From positions 20,683,501-20,747,500 of the forward strand of contig CM049398.1 in assembly GCA_026929865.2 (NCBI GenBank): DNA of 64,000 bases, read 5' to 3'. This stretch comes from Hyperoplus lanceolatus. Lineage: Eukaryota > Chordata > Actinopteri > Uranoscopiformes > Ammodytidae. Within the stretch, counting starts at the first letter, position 1, and every line of letters begins with the position of its first letter. Made by a program: the position numbers and the translations under genes. The notes beneath the pieces are model-generated. The model was given only the letters and a program-made list of their open reading frames with translations, did not search any database and was not told the origin of the DNA. This document shows positions 1 through 10,807 of the stretch, piece after piece.

Positions 1-20
1 TATGTATGTACAATGATTAA

Positions 21-1047
21 GGGTGTATTCACACATGCGGTGTTTAGTTCGGTTGAAACGAACTCAGATGCACTTCTGCCTTCGGTGCGCATCTTTCAGG
101 CAGGTGTGAATACAGCAATCGCACTTGGGGGCGGACCAAACAAACGCTCCGAGACCCAGCTGAAGAGGTAGTCTCGGTGCGTTTCCAAACGCACTCTGCT
201 GCAGTTCGTTTGTGGTGTGAATTTGTCCGGACTCGATCCGACCCAAATGCAGGAGGCACTGTGCCTTTTCTTTCTTTTCTTTTTTAATAAATAGCCGTCA
301 GCTTCACATTATGGGAAAGTGTTGTTGTCGCCATTGTTAGGACGATAAGTTGTGGTTTGACCGGGAGCCCAGAACGATATATTACATTTGATCGAGAGGA
401 CACGTAAACATGCTGAATGTGTTCAGCGATCAGATGTAGGAGAGGGGAGCGTCTCCCGCACAGTGCCAACAGGTTCACGCTGCGCAAGAAGTGTGTTTTT
501 ATTTTGCTTCCCATGTAGCGTACGGGACCGTCAATACTATCCCCGTGTCAGTTTAAAGCTGAACTGCGCCGACCCAGCTGATACACAGCTTAATCAGATG
601 AGTGTCAGCTTGAGCCTATTCTTCTCGTGTGACGCGCGTCCAGCACCAACAATACAGTAAAAATTATGTTTCACATTGTAGGCTACAAGCCACATAACGT
701 GGCATTGACATAGGGCTACGTATTATAACCATATGAAACAACAATAATTTGATGTTTTTCCTCTTTATTTATAGGTTAGATGTAGGCCATTTTATTATTT
801 TTAACCCCACATTATATCAATTATATATTTCACAGTGTTCACTTCGTGCTTCCTGTTTCTCTCCACCCCAGAATGTCTGTCCAATGAATGAATGACCTCA
901 GATCACGTGTGGTTTTGCTTCGTAATGCTGGTTCACTTTCAAAAGGGGCAATATGAAAGTGGACCACACCAAACAAAACAATCAAAACTCTATTTGGTCT
1001 GGACCAAAGCAAGTGAACTAGCGGACTTTCCCAGTGTGAATACACCC
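21..1047. mobile_element. Non-autonomous DNA transposon, PIF/Harbinger-like by TSD
   Basis: The left end GGGTGTATTCACAC at 21-34 is matched by its exact reverse complement at 1034-1047. TAA lies immediately outside both ends (18-20 and 1048-1050), so the 14-bp terminal inverted repeat (TIR) and the 3-bp target-site duplication agree on the boundaries. A TAA/TTA duplication is typical of PIF/Harbinger elements. No transposase reading frame was recognised inside; the short open frames there are not convincing. The superfamily assignment rests on the duplication alone and is an inference. Confidence 0.7.
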
Positions 1048-1050
1048 TAA

Positions 1051-2593
1051 GTGTGCACTGTAAACAATGTGACATGTGCTAAAGAGAACTCCTGTACCTG
1101 TCTGTCTGTGACGGTTGCAGGCCCAGCTGCCTATGAATTAAGTAAGAGTCAAAATAAGATATGGGGAACTATGAAGGGGTCACTGTGACCCCAAGGTATG
1201 ACCTTAACAGATGCAATGTGACCACATTCAAGGCTTAAAAATATACCTCAATTAGACATAACTAAATGCTACAGGTGTGACGCACATTAAGTTACAACCA
1301 ATCACAGCAGCCCTAACAACAGTCTTATTATTCAACAGAACAATGTAAAAATAACAACTACAAAAAATACATAGTAAACTATTAACAGAAAAGATAACTA
1401 ATCAATAAAGTGTAGAACAATCAAAGAACACATATTGTCCTTATTTTTACCTTATACTCTCTCTTGCCATAGTCACCTCACATAATTCACTATGGATGAG
1501 TCTATTTTAACAGCAACAAAGGGACAATTGCACAATCTATTAAAACCGTTAATATTTTTTATTTTCACAAGCTGTAGTGTTTCAGGGCTGACCTAAAATG
1601 TGACTCAATAACAAAAGTATCTTAAAATAAAGATGTTTGAATTGTTAAATGATTAATTGCATTTTTTACAATATTTCCAGACACACACTGCTGTAAGTAG
1701 ACTATAGATGACACTTGTGAACCCTTACTGAAAAGATTTCCTTCCTGAACAAGGACAGGATTTTCCAGGCATATAACACTTTGAGGCTTTAACTGATCAT
1801 GGATACATGTATGCACAGCAAGGCGAAGCGATGCCTCCTGGGCATTAACTGTGGTGTTTAATATACGGTGTTAAGGTGCTGGAAAACAAACATTTAAATT
1901 AAAGCGGTCAAATTTATGTTTCCACAGTGTCTGCACTTGATTGTGACATTGCCAGACTGACACCGGCTGCCATTCTCAGGCGAATTTGCGGCCCAAAACA
2001 CGCCCCTTGCCATCGAATAATTCAATTAATATTACTAATAATTAATACACACGTATTCAAGGTAAAGAACAGGATGGCTGTAACAGCATGTATATTCTGT
2101 GGATACAATCCATAATAGCTATGGGTCTTCACTCTTCACAAGAAAGGGGTATTTAATATGCCAGGTCAGCTTGATAAAATGTTGTTTCACAAAATGTATT
2201 CGAGTCATTCCACCAATCCGGTACTGTGATCGTGAAGTTATCTATTCATTAAAATGAATTATTAGAATTGTTTTTACCTAATGCATGTTGAAAGCAATTT
2301 GAGTCTAAAATAAACTCTAATTTGTATATGTCCCCTTCAACCCCGTTACCATTTTCAACCCTGTTACCCTAGTTTCAACTCTGTCACACCTTTATGGTAT
2401 GTATTCCTTTAAGCTTATAAAAAATATATACTGTTTGTTTAACTATGTCTTAAATATTTATGGCAATCATAAGAATATTGATTTTAGTTAAAAATATGAA
2501 GTAAAACCACATCTTTGATCAAAAATGGTGTGATCGCTGGCACAAAAAGGGCCCATTCCCTGTATGCTACTCATAGATGCTACTGCGCCATGC
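1051..2593. other. No gene or clear repeat recognised
   Basis: AT-rich sequence between the first element and a short tandem duplication. The open frames are short and of random composition, and no terminal repeats or RNA gene were seen. Confidence 0.5.
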
Positions 2594-2666
2594 AGGACTC
2601 TTATTTTGATATTGCTAAACTGGATGTAACAAGGACTCTTATTTTGGTATTACTACGGATGTAACA
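2594..2666. repeat. Two-copy tandem duplication, unit about 35-38 bp
   Basis: Two adjacent units both start AGGACTCTTATTTTG and both end GGATGTAACA. They are 38 and 35 bp long and differ by a few substitutions and a 3-bp gap. No function is suggested. Confidence 0.6.
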
Positions 2667-2871
2667 ATGCCAACTGCCAAAGTCAGACCAAACTACAGCA
2701 AGTAGTATAGGCTACGTTTAACATTATAATAGGTACCCTGCAAGAAAGATAGCCAGTCACAACACTCCCGTGCCATGTGTTTGTATTTAATTAACAGCGT
2801 GGGCTCCCGCTAGCTTAACATAGCGCTAGCATTAGCCTGCTTGAGGAGTGAATGTGAGAGACTGAGCGCCG

Positions 2872-2943
2872 TCCCCCTCAATGCGGTCTTAGGCTCCCCC
2901 CCCTCAATGTGCCGGCCCCCTCAATGTCTCCTCCCCCTCAACG
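2872..2943. repeat. CCCCCTCAATG micro-repeats
   Basis: The motif CCCCCTCAATG or a near match occurs four times in about 70 bp in a locally GC-rich patch. It produces a short proline-rich open frame that I do not consider a gene. Confidence 0.5.
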
Positions 2944-2946
2944 TTG

Positions 2947-3608
2947 GCTGCGGGCCGCAGTCAGGGGCTTCTCGACTGACCACTGAAGGGAAAGGAAAAT
3001 TGAGCGGAAGTAGTAGGCGGGCGGTGCCAGGCTACCCCTGCACGTCCCCGGTTGATAAGTGATGAGTGTCTCTACATATACATGTATGTGTTAATTTAGG
3101 GATGAGCGCACGCACACACATTGATATGTGTAAAGGGCCCATTGACTGGAGGGTTTCAGGGGGCCCAGCCATTTGTGTGGGCGGGCCTGCTTTTGAGCAT
3201 GTTTTTGGGATAATTTTAGGTTGTCATAAATGTGTAAACTTTTAGTTAAACCTCCACTATATCCTGGTGTTTTGCCATGACTCTTGAGCCGGGTTATGAC
3301 ATAGTGAGGAGGGGGACTTGTGTGGTGTCCAGTTAGCGTGTATCACTTATAATTTGACCTCTGACGCAGATGCATCTAAATAAAAATGTAATACCAAGTA
3401 AAAACAGTGAAGATTTTATATATTCTAGATTCATTACACAAAGTGAGATATGCCAGTTCTTTCCTTTGTTTTAATTTTTGATGAATATCGCTTACAGCTC
3501 AGGGAATTAAAAAATCCAGTATCTCAAAATATATTCTGAATATTACTAAAAAAACAATCAAAAAGGGATTTATAATAGAGATAATAAGAACGTTAGAAGA
3601 TTTTGTTT
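2947..3608. other. No gene recognised
   Basis: Unannotated stretch with a GGGCCC-rich patch near 3135-3185 that resembles the diffuse ends of decayed non-autonomous elements, but no boundaries could be set. Confidence 0.35.
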
Positions 3609-3649
3609 ATTCTAGATTAATTTAAATTCATTTATAATTAATCTAGAAT
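3609..3649. repeat. Short perfect hairpin
   Basis: ATTCTAGATTAATT at 3609-3622 is followed by its exact reverse complement at 3636-3649, with a 13-base loop. It is AT-rich and lies just outside the larger inverted repeat starting at 3654. Confidence 0.55.
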
Positions 3650-3653
3650 ATAT

Positions 3654-4674
3654 AAAGGGTACACTTTTGGAATTAAATTACAGAATAAAATGGACTTTTC
3701 AGATTTTGATATTAAAATGTTTTCCCCCTAGAAGTTTGTGCTAGAAGTTTGGGGCTTTTTAACCTCAAGATAATTATCAATTTGTTCTCGCAGAAATTGT
3801 AGAAACGTTGAGTCCTGCTTAATTTGAAATCTCCACTGACGACTGGGACTGACATAGACACAGGTGCATTGTCCAAAATGACTTGATATAAGTTTAATTA
3901 ATTATATTGTCCACATACATTGTTGTACAGTTTTAAATGTATTATTTTACCTAGGCTATGCTACTTGTCTGTGTGTCGTTGATTGAATTGTGTTATAAGT
4001 AGAAGTGTATGGGAACCATTGTCAAAATTGTACCAAGCAGTAAAACAAGAGAAACCAAAACAAGAGAAACCAAAACAACATTACACTTTTCATTAAAATA
4101 GAAATAGAAACTAAGTAAAACATTATTAAATTGAAACTTGCAGAAAGAGAAATAAAATAGAAAAAAAAAACAGCTAATACTTTATATAACTGCTGTGTTC
4201 TTTTAAAGATGAAAGGATAATTACTCTGAGGTAACAACAGGTTTAAATGCTACTGTGTGCAGGGCCGCCCTCCCGCAACACTGCACACACACTGTGCTGG
4301 GGCCTCATATTTGATAATATTAATGAGGATTGATAGGTTTTATATAGCGCTTTTTTGGAGGTCACTCAAAGACGCTTTACATCACATAGAATATACATAA
4401 AGAAAATAAAAAACGATTATTCAAGAGAACATATATCAAGTCATTTTGGACCATGCACCTGTGTCTATTTGTCAGATTTCGAACTAAACGGAAGCAAGAC
4501 TCAGGCAGAAAGTTTCTACAATTTCCGTGAGAACAAATTGATAATTATCTTGAGGTTAACACGCCCTAAAATTCTAGCACAAGTAGGAGGGGAAAAAAAT
4601 TCTAAACATTTGAATATCAAAATTCTAAAAGTTGATGTTATTCTGTCGTTTAATTCAAAAAGTGTACCCTTTTT
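3654..4674. repeat. Inverted repeat, arms about 240 bp
   Basis: The left arm (3654-3890) starts AAAGGGTACACTTTT and ends GACTTGATATA. The right arm (4432-4674) carries the reverse complement, including the shared tract AACCTCAAGATAATTATCAA and the same ends. I judge the arms roughly 80% alike by eye. The 540-bp centre has no matching sequence and no credible gene. The arrangement suggests an old foldback or long-TIR element, or an inverted local duplication. No TSD was found. Confidence 0.65.
4325..4385. repeat. Fragment of a teleost dispersed repeat end
   Basis: Contains TATATAGCGCTTTTTT followed by ACTCAAAGACGCTTTACA, the pattern seen at the end of a very common fish repeat (compare 6940-6994 in the opposite orientation). 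Only about 60 bp remains. Confidence 0.4.
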
Positions 4675-5040
4675 GTATCCACAGGTCCAATCTAAATACC
4701 AACACAGAAATGTGTGGTTCTTGAGTAGAAACAAAGGCCTATATGTTTGGTATGTGATATCCTATCACATATCTTAATAATGTTACTGTACAAGAGTCTG
4801 TTTTTTTTATTGGAGAGCATGCAATCATATTTTGATGCTAGGCCATGACACTATGTTGTGGGTATATTGCTTGTCTGCAAATGAACATACACATCACATG
4901 CCATTGCACATAAAGAAAGCAAAGCAGTTTAAATGTACTGGTGTTAAACAAACACACACACACACACCCATACATATATAGTATTAGGGGGCGGACGTTC
5001 ATTCCGACATGCTGCCACTCCGACAATTGACTTCTTGTTG

Positions 5041-5170
5041 TCGCAAAGGCGGCACTTTATTTAATTAAAAAGGGGTCGCGACTCCGACATTTTAAGCATC
5101 CTTTGTCGCAAAGGCGGCACTTTATTTAATTAAAAAGGGGTCGCGACTCCGACATTTTAAGTTTCCTTTG
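5041..5170. repeat. 65-bp tandem duplication inside the 1.7 kb element
   Basis: Two copies of a 65-bp unit beginning TCGCAAAGGCGGCAC (5041-5105 and 5106-5170) differ only near the end (GCATCC versus GTTTCC). Each copy carries one ACTCCGACA motif, so the duplication increases the number of candidate binding sites near the left end. Confidence 0.85.
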
Positions 5171-5808
5171 TCGATAAGAAACGGCCCATCATTCCGACAA
5201 GCGATTCCTTCTGTGTCGCCGGTCATATCGCCTCTGCCTCTGTGTCGCTGTGTTCAATTAAAGGTGCTGATTTCAAGGTGCAGGTGTAGCTTTTGGGTGC
5301 TTCATAAATGCGTCTGTTTCGCTGTTCAGTTCATCCTAGGCCTACTAATGAAAGAAGCAAACGTAGGTCTAATGGACACTGTGCTTTTTTCCCCCCCTTC
5401 AAATATTTATATCCTAAAATACAACTCATAGGCTAGCCTATTTGCATTTGATTAAAACCAAACAGGACTCGCTTTGATTTTCTAAGAAACAATCAGGGGC
5501 TCAAAAAATAAAACAATATATAGCCTAGTGATTTTGCTCTTACCAGAGCAAAGCACGATAATTATGTGTCGACGTATCTAGGTGTTTAGATAAACTTGTG
5601 TAGGGCTGTGCCTGGGCTATAGGCTTATTATGGCCTACTCTAGTCTACCCCAGAGCAGCAATTAAAGTGCGCAAATTAAAACGCCTATTGGCGTGGCCAT
5701 AAAATCTTACCTGGTTATTTTAAACAGCGCGTCTGATACCAAGTGTTGGCCTGGAATGTGTTAGCCGAAAAATATCCATCTGCATAGTGTTCAGAATAGG
5801 GTTGCCAC

Positions 5809-5943
5809 CTTTCATAAATTAAAATAAGGGACACCTATCACTTGTAAGTCCACGGCTTACTAATTCAATAGGCTACGGGACGCAACATTTTATTGGCAAA
5901 TAGGGTACGATTCCGTATTTTAAGGGACGGCTGGCAACCGGGG
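5809..5943. repeat. Possible nested short MITE
   Basis: GGTTGCCACC near the left and CTGGCAACCG near the right form imperfect inverted ends, with AATAAGGGAC and TTTTAAGGGACGG inside. This resembles short teleost hAT-type MITEs that start with GGGTTGCCA. No TSD could be fixed. Confidence 0.3.
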
Positions 5944-6072
5944 TGTACTTACTTCCGTTGCATACTGTATGTCACATGATCATTTATTAAGGCCTATTTA
6001 TTTATTTATTTATTTATATATATATATAACCTAGGCCTATATATTAGGCCTATATCTGTGTGATGACAGGGT

Positions 6073-6132
6073 CGCCGTGCGCGAAGCCAGACGGTTTATA
6101 TTAATGCCGAAGTGCGTCTGTCAAAAAACTGA
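6073..6132 (+). pseudogene. Remnant of a HARBI1-like transposase N-terminus
   Basis: The frame starting at 6073 reads RRARSQTVYINAEVR before an in-frame TGA at 6130. The DNA is about 84% identical over some 50 bp to 26427-26476, where the protein reads RRARTQTVYINAYVRR at the start of a longer transposase-like frame. This suggests that the 1.7 kb element derived from, or captured, part of the same transposase family. It is too short to be functional. Confidence 0.45.
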
Positions 6133-6189
6133 CTGTCCCACAAGCATCGGGATGAAATAGTCTCCGTGCGTTTTTCTGACCAAATAATT

Positions 6190-6230
6190 AGATAGATAGA
6201 TAGATAGATAGATGGATAGATAGATAGATA
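6190..6230. repeat. (GATA)n microsatellite
   Basis: About ten tandem tetranucleotides of the GATA/TAGA class with one G interruption. Confidence 0.9.
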
Positions 6231-6743
6231 GCAGTCTCAAGACAAAGACAAGACAGACGGATGCATAGCCTACTACCGACGTTATTTCAGTGATGGTTCC
6301 CTGGGCCTAGAACCATCATTTCACGCCTTGTGATTTAATTTTCGTTGCTCTACAGTATTTCGTATATTATTTTGTTGAAAATATTCATGTTTGGCGGGAA
6401 ATTGGCGCAGAAAACCGTCATTGTAAAATAGTGTAGGCCTAAACAATCGCCTGCCGTTATTTGCGCTGGGCGCTTATTCAGCAAAACGGTTTTCCAGTCG
6501 CTTAAAAAAACGAGGCGGCTATCTACATAGTTGGGGAAATAGGCTACAGGAAAAATTATTCTGTCGGAATGGCGGTACGAAAGTGTGTCGTAGTGGGGGG
6601 CTGGAGGAATGGAAGTACGTCGGAGTGGAGGGATGGAGGAAAGAGGGGCTGTCGGAGTGGGGGCCTGTCGGACTGTCAGCATGCACCCATAGTATTAAAT
6701 GCCTGTGAGCATATCAAACACACACACAGCTCTCAAACTTTAA

Positions 6744-6994
6744 AGGGGCGGCAGTGGCGAAGTCTCCCCGCCACATGTCGAAGTGTCCCTGGGCAAGACA
6801 CTGAACCCCGAATTGCTCCCGATAGTTAGCTTAGTTAGCTTAGCACCCTAGTGCTAAGCCTACCCTGCGTGGCAGCTGCTGCTATCGGTGTATGAATGTG
6901 TGTGTCACTGGGTGAATGTGTACAAAAAAACAATGTAAAGCGCTTTGAGTCTGTGATAAACGGAGATATAGCGCTATACAAGTCCATTTACCAT
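6744..6994 (+). repeat. Teleost dispersed repeat (SINE- or MITE-like)
   Basis: Contains in order TGTCCCTGGGCAAGACACTG, a stretch ending GTGTATGAATGTGTG, TAAAGCGCTTTGAGT, GCGCTATACAAG and the terminal CCATTTACCAT. This sequence of motifs is, to my knowledge, a very abundant teleost repeat. A small TTAGCTTAG duplication near 6827-6845 is specific to this copy. No coding potential. Confidence 0.6.
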
Positions 6995-8209
6995 AAAGGG
7001 GAGCACCGACCCGAGGCATACATCGCAACACAGCGTGGAACTCACTATTTCAGCTTACGCACACAAATGTCTGAGGATAGTATTATGAAACTTTAACTTG
7101 ATACCCTAAACATGACCCTCACTATTACACACCAAACATATACATCAGGATCAAAGCAAAAAAAAAACATGTTGATTAATTTAATTAACAAACATGGATA
7201 TTATACAGAAATGATTCACACACACACATACCACAGTAAGCCTTAACAGTATTTTTAACTGATTCTACACAAACACATGTGTACATTCAAGCGTCCCTCT
7301 TCTCGATAAATCTTGAGTGCATAAATAGCTTTGGACGCAGAAAAGAAAGGAGGACAGAATTTGTCATTCACTTCAGTGATTCTCCCTCCTGGCTAAAGGG
7401 ACTTTGCACAGTAGCACTGACAGGTCAAATCTCAGAGCACTTTAGTCATAAGAGAGCAGAGAAGAGTGATCCTATAGTCCGACTATATGGTGTGCTGTGG
7501 AGCTTTGATTTTTACAACTTTGGGCCTTTATGTCAAGGTTACAACCACCACCCACCCACTTAATATGGAAAGATGGCCACAAAACTGAATAGAGCTTATT
7601 TCTGGCTGTGGTGATCATCCTTAGGAACCAATATAGCCACAAATTGACTATACGCTAATATCAGGGCTCGGACAGGAATACAATGAACTACATTTAATTT
7701 AAGCTTACTGGTATGGTTGAAAAAACAAAGCATGTGTCGTCTTTGTCAAAGCCTATCGAAGAAATGCAGTATTCAGGTACACTAGGACACATCGGGTTGA
7801 GTCATATCTGCATCTATCTTGCGTTGTGTTCCTTTTATAAACCATGGTATGAGCTTAACAGGAACTGCTCATTCTTAACCATTTCAAGATACCTCTGATC
7901 TTTAAGAATCAGCAACAAGTCACATGAAGGCTTCAAATTCAAAACTATCATATTCTTTAAAATATATTTTTTTAGCAATGATTTGTAGGCTACTGTGGCA
8001 TAAGATTAAAACAACAGCCAATTCTTACTTTGGCTGACAAAATACCCAGGCAGACTGAGCCCTACAGTACATAATGGGTTGGAGGGTCTATAATACAACA
8101 AAGTAAAATATATTTTGTTTTAGAAATGACCTCTTTGTGTGGCTGTTTGTTATATCGGAGCTCACCAGATGGTACGAGCTCTGGAGCCACATCAATATCC
8201 GCAGTACCC
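6995..8209. other. No gene recognised
   Basis: About 1.2 kb of AT-rich sequence up to the Harbinger element. Open frames near 7279-7563 and 7713-7898 are short and show no known domain. Confidence 0.5.
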
Positions 8210-8443
8210 TAAAGGCGCGTGTCCACCTGCGTCAAGTCATATTTTGTTCTGACGCGACGCGGTGACGTATTCGCCGATTGGGGGCGGGGGTTTGTGGGCT
8301 GGACATTATACGGAAGCAATGTCTTTCGTTGAGCCAATGAAAACGATTGCCACATATTTTGTGAAGTTTTGTGTAGTTTTGGAGGGTAAATACAGGCATT
8401 TCAAAGTAAGAAGAAGAAGAACAACAACGATATACATTTTGCA

Positions 8444-10033
8444 ATGGACCGACGGCGAAGACTGCAGCAACTCCTGGCGACTCGAAATCGGGTAGTCAAC
8501 GTAGCGATGCTTTATTTGCGGCGGAAGAGGGGCAGACGGCAGTTTTGGGTTCATCCCATCTTGACTCGCCGGCAGCAGAGTGGCGAATACCACCGTCTCG
8601 TCCAGGAGCTGCGACTTGATGCTGACCGGTTCCAGCAGTACTTCAGGCTGCCAACGGAGCTCTTCGATGAGCTTTTGTCGAAGGTGGGGCCGCAGATCGC
8701 CAAGAAGGACACCGTTTTCCGGCTGGCTATTTCTCCTGCCCAGCGCCTTGCCATTTGCCTTCGGTATGTTGCACATTGAGATGTGTTGCCGTCGATTTGT
8801 TTACCCATGTTGAGTTTGGCTCTTATGTGACTCTAAATTGTCTTAATTGGTCTATGTAATGTACGGTAATGTATTTTTATCTAAAGAGTGATATAGAACT
8901 TCCAGTAGGGTCTATCAATATGCCCTTTTTTCCTTTTCAAAAAGGGAAAGCGCCTTTTTTTTTCTTTTGCGCCTTTTTTTTCTTTTGCGCAAAGGCGCCT
9001 GTGGTGTTGCTGGTGCTGATGCTGGTGCTGATGCTGATGCTGCCACTGCTGCTGCCGTTTCCATTGACATAATCTTCTGTTAATCAATATGTTTGTCCTA
9101 CTTTTTCTCTCTTTTCATAGGTATCTTGCTACAGGCGATTCGTTTCGCAGCATAGCTTTCAGCTACAGGGTGGGTCACTGCACTGTAGCCAGAATAGTGA
9201 AGGAGGTGGCAGGTGCAATTTGGGATGTCCTGGTGGAGGAGTTCATGCCTATGCCAGATATGCAGGAGTGGAAGGGCATTGCTGAAGGCTTCAGTTCCCG
9301 GTGGAACTTCCCCCACTGTCTTGGGTCTATTGACGGGAAGCATGTTGTCATCCAGGCCCCCAGCAACTCGGGTTCGTTGTTTTTTAACTATAAAGGGACG
9401 TTCTCTATAGTGTTGTTGGCGGTAGTGGACTCCGACTACCTTTTCAGGGTCGTTGACGTTGGTGGGTACGGCAGGACGAGTGATGGAGGATCGCTTCACA
9501 ACTCCGCCTTTGGGGAGCGCCTTCGTGATGGGACCCTGGACCTCCCAGCAGATGCCATAATCCAGGGGTCGGAGCACAGAGGACCGATGCCCTTTGTGTT
9601 CGTGGGTGATGAGGCTTTCCCCCTGCGCCGAGACCTGATGCGCCCCTACCCCGGTCTGCATGCTCCTGGACCAAGGCGAGTTTTCAACTACCGCCTCAGC
9701 CGCGCCAGGTTAGTTGTGGAGAACAGCTTCGGCATACTAGCTTCTCAGTGGAGAATGTACCGGCGGGTGCTGTGCGTTAGCCCTGACACTGCAGAGCTGT
9801 GTGTCAGAGCGACATGCATCCTGCACAACTACCTGCGTGTGAGGACACTTCTGCAACCAGGGCAGCGGACCTCCTCTGCTGGTGATGCTGCTGGTGCTGG
9901 TGCTGGTGGTGGTCTGAGGGACATCCTCCGACTAGGAGCACGCAACGCCACACGGGAGGCCCTGAGACAGCGGGAGCAGTTTACCTCCTATTTCTCTGAG
10001 GAAGGAGCAGTCCCCTGGCAGGTCCATCCATGA
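8444..10033 (+). CDS. PIF/Harbinger transposase (HARBI1-like DDE nuclease), two exons
   Basis: Exon 1 is 8444-8763 and exon 2 is 9121-10033; the intron starts GTATGT and ends CATAG. The joined frame is 410 aa, close to the usual size for this family. The arginine-rich start (MDRRRRLQQLL) is followed by a helical region and the QRLAICLR/YLATGDS motif that spans the splice, then an HTH-like stretch (SYRVGHCTVARIV). The DDE_Tnp_4-type core has D178 (GSIDGKHV), D270 (VGDEAFP) and E307 (VENSFGIL), a D-x36-E spacing. The family cuts and pastes DNA with help from a Myb- or MADF-type partner, here encoded in convergent orientation downstream. The first ATG with good context after the TIR was chosen as start. 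A glycine/alanine run near the C-terminus comes from GCTGGT repeats. No stop or frameshift was seen. Confidence 0.9.
8937..9064 (-). repeat. Copy of accessory-gene sequence inside the transposase intron
   Basis: This intron tract reproduces 11040-11127 in the same orientation along the window: a CAAAAAGGGAAAGCGCC-like start, T-runs ending TTTTGCGCAAAGGCGCC, then TGTGGTGTTGCTGGTGCTG and a GCTGCTG...GTTTCC end. At 11040-11127 it is coding (minus strand) for the accessory protein, so the intron copy is antisense to the transposase. The GCGCC(T)nCTTTTGCGC block is doubled here. It appears to be an internal copying event within the element. Confidence 0.7.
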
Positions 10034-10807
10034 TCGGCGTCCACCACAAAAAAAAGGTTTTTTTAAAAACCACAAACGGCTCTTTTAAGAGCCACCTCAC
10101 AATGTCATTAAAAGCAAATTTCCAAAGTTGCACAAGCATTTCAACTCCCACGGTCTACATTTTGTGTTGAGCAAAACCAACATAGTGGTGTAGGTTAGGC
10201 TTAAAAGGTAACACTGTGGTTACACCTGTGGTAACACCCTGTTTACGGTAAAGCTTATATTTTGGCCCAGTGCTCATATATCTATCTTTAATCATTATCA
10301 GGGGCGCTGTACTGCGGCTGACCCTGCGCTCTCCCCCCCTCCCAAGTAACTTGAGAGGGGATATGCGAAAAGACAAATTTCAATTGACAATAAAGATAAA
10401 CTTAACTTAATGTTGTTTGTCAATGACATTTGTTATTAACTTTAACATGTAAGCCTATTCATTTTAAACTTGATCAACACCCAAAATCACTATGTACATT
10501 AGGTGAGCCAATACTGGCATATTTCACATTCCTATTACAGGGCATTACATTATATTTTAGGCCGCAGATCTCCAAATGCAATTTTTCTTCTCAACTGAAC
10601 AGTCACCACCTAATATTTCCCTCTGTAAATGTAAAATGTAGTTATTCTCTTCTGATAGCTGTAATCATAGTTTGAAAAGATAAGGACTAGACAAAGACAA
10701 TTTATAAACACACATATTAAATAATAGAAACATTTATTGAACAGTTAACACAACCCAAACATCCAAAACAGAACACTGAACAAGCAACAACTAAACACAA
10801 CAAACAA
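10034..10807. other. Intergenic spacer of the Harbinger element
   Basis: Lies between the two convergent stops. Includes a poly-A/poly-T patch just after the transposase stop and, near 10290-10410, a tail reading TTGACAATAAAGAT that resembles LINE/SINE 3' ends. AATAAA-type signals for either gene could lie here: TTTATT at 10733-10738 reads AATAAA on minus. Confidence 0.4.

Larger units (their letters stand above)
4987..6688. mobile_element. Non-autonomous DNA transposon with 39-bp TIRs and 9-bp TSD
   Basis: ATAGTATTA lies at 4978-4986 and again at 6689-6697, directly abutting the ends. Aligned without gaps, the first 39 bases and the reverse complement of the last 39 bases agree at about 28 positions, including CCACTCCGACA at the inner edge. 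Both ends are dense in TCCGACA/TGTCGGA copies, which could be subterminal transposase sites. A TSD of 8-9 bp excludes mariner and Harbinger and fits hAT, Mutator-like, Merlin or KDZ groups; I cannot choose between them. No intact coding region is present, but a short transposase-like remnant lies at 6073-6132. Confidence 0.75.

Noticed and set aside
4355..4777. 140-residue plus open frame
   Set aside because: It lies across the right arm of the 3654-4674 inverted repeat and shows no domain.
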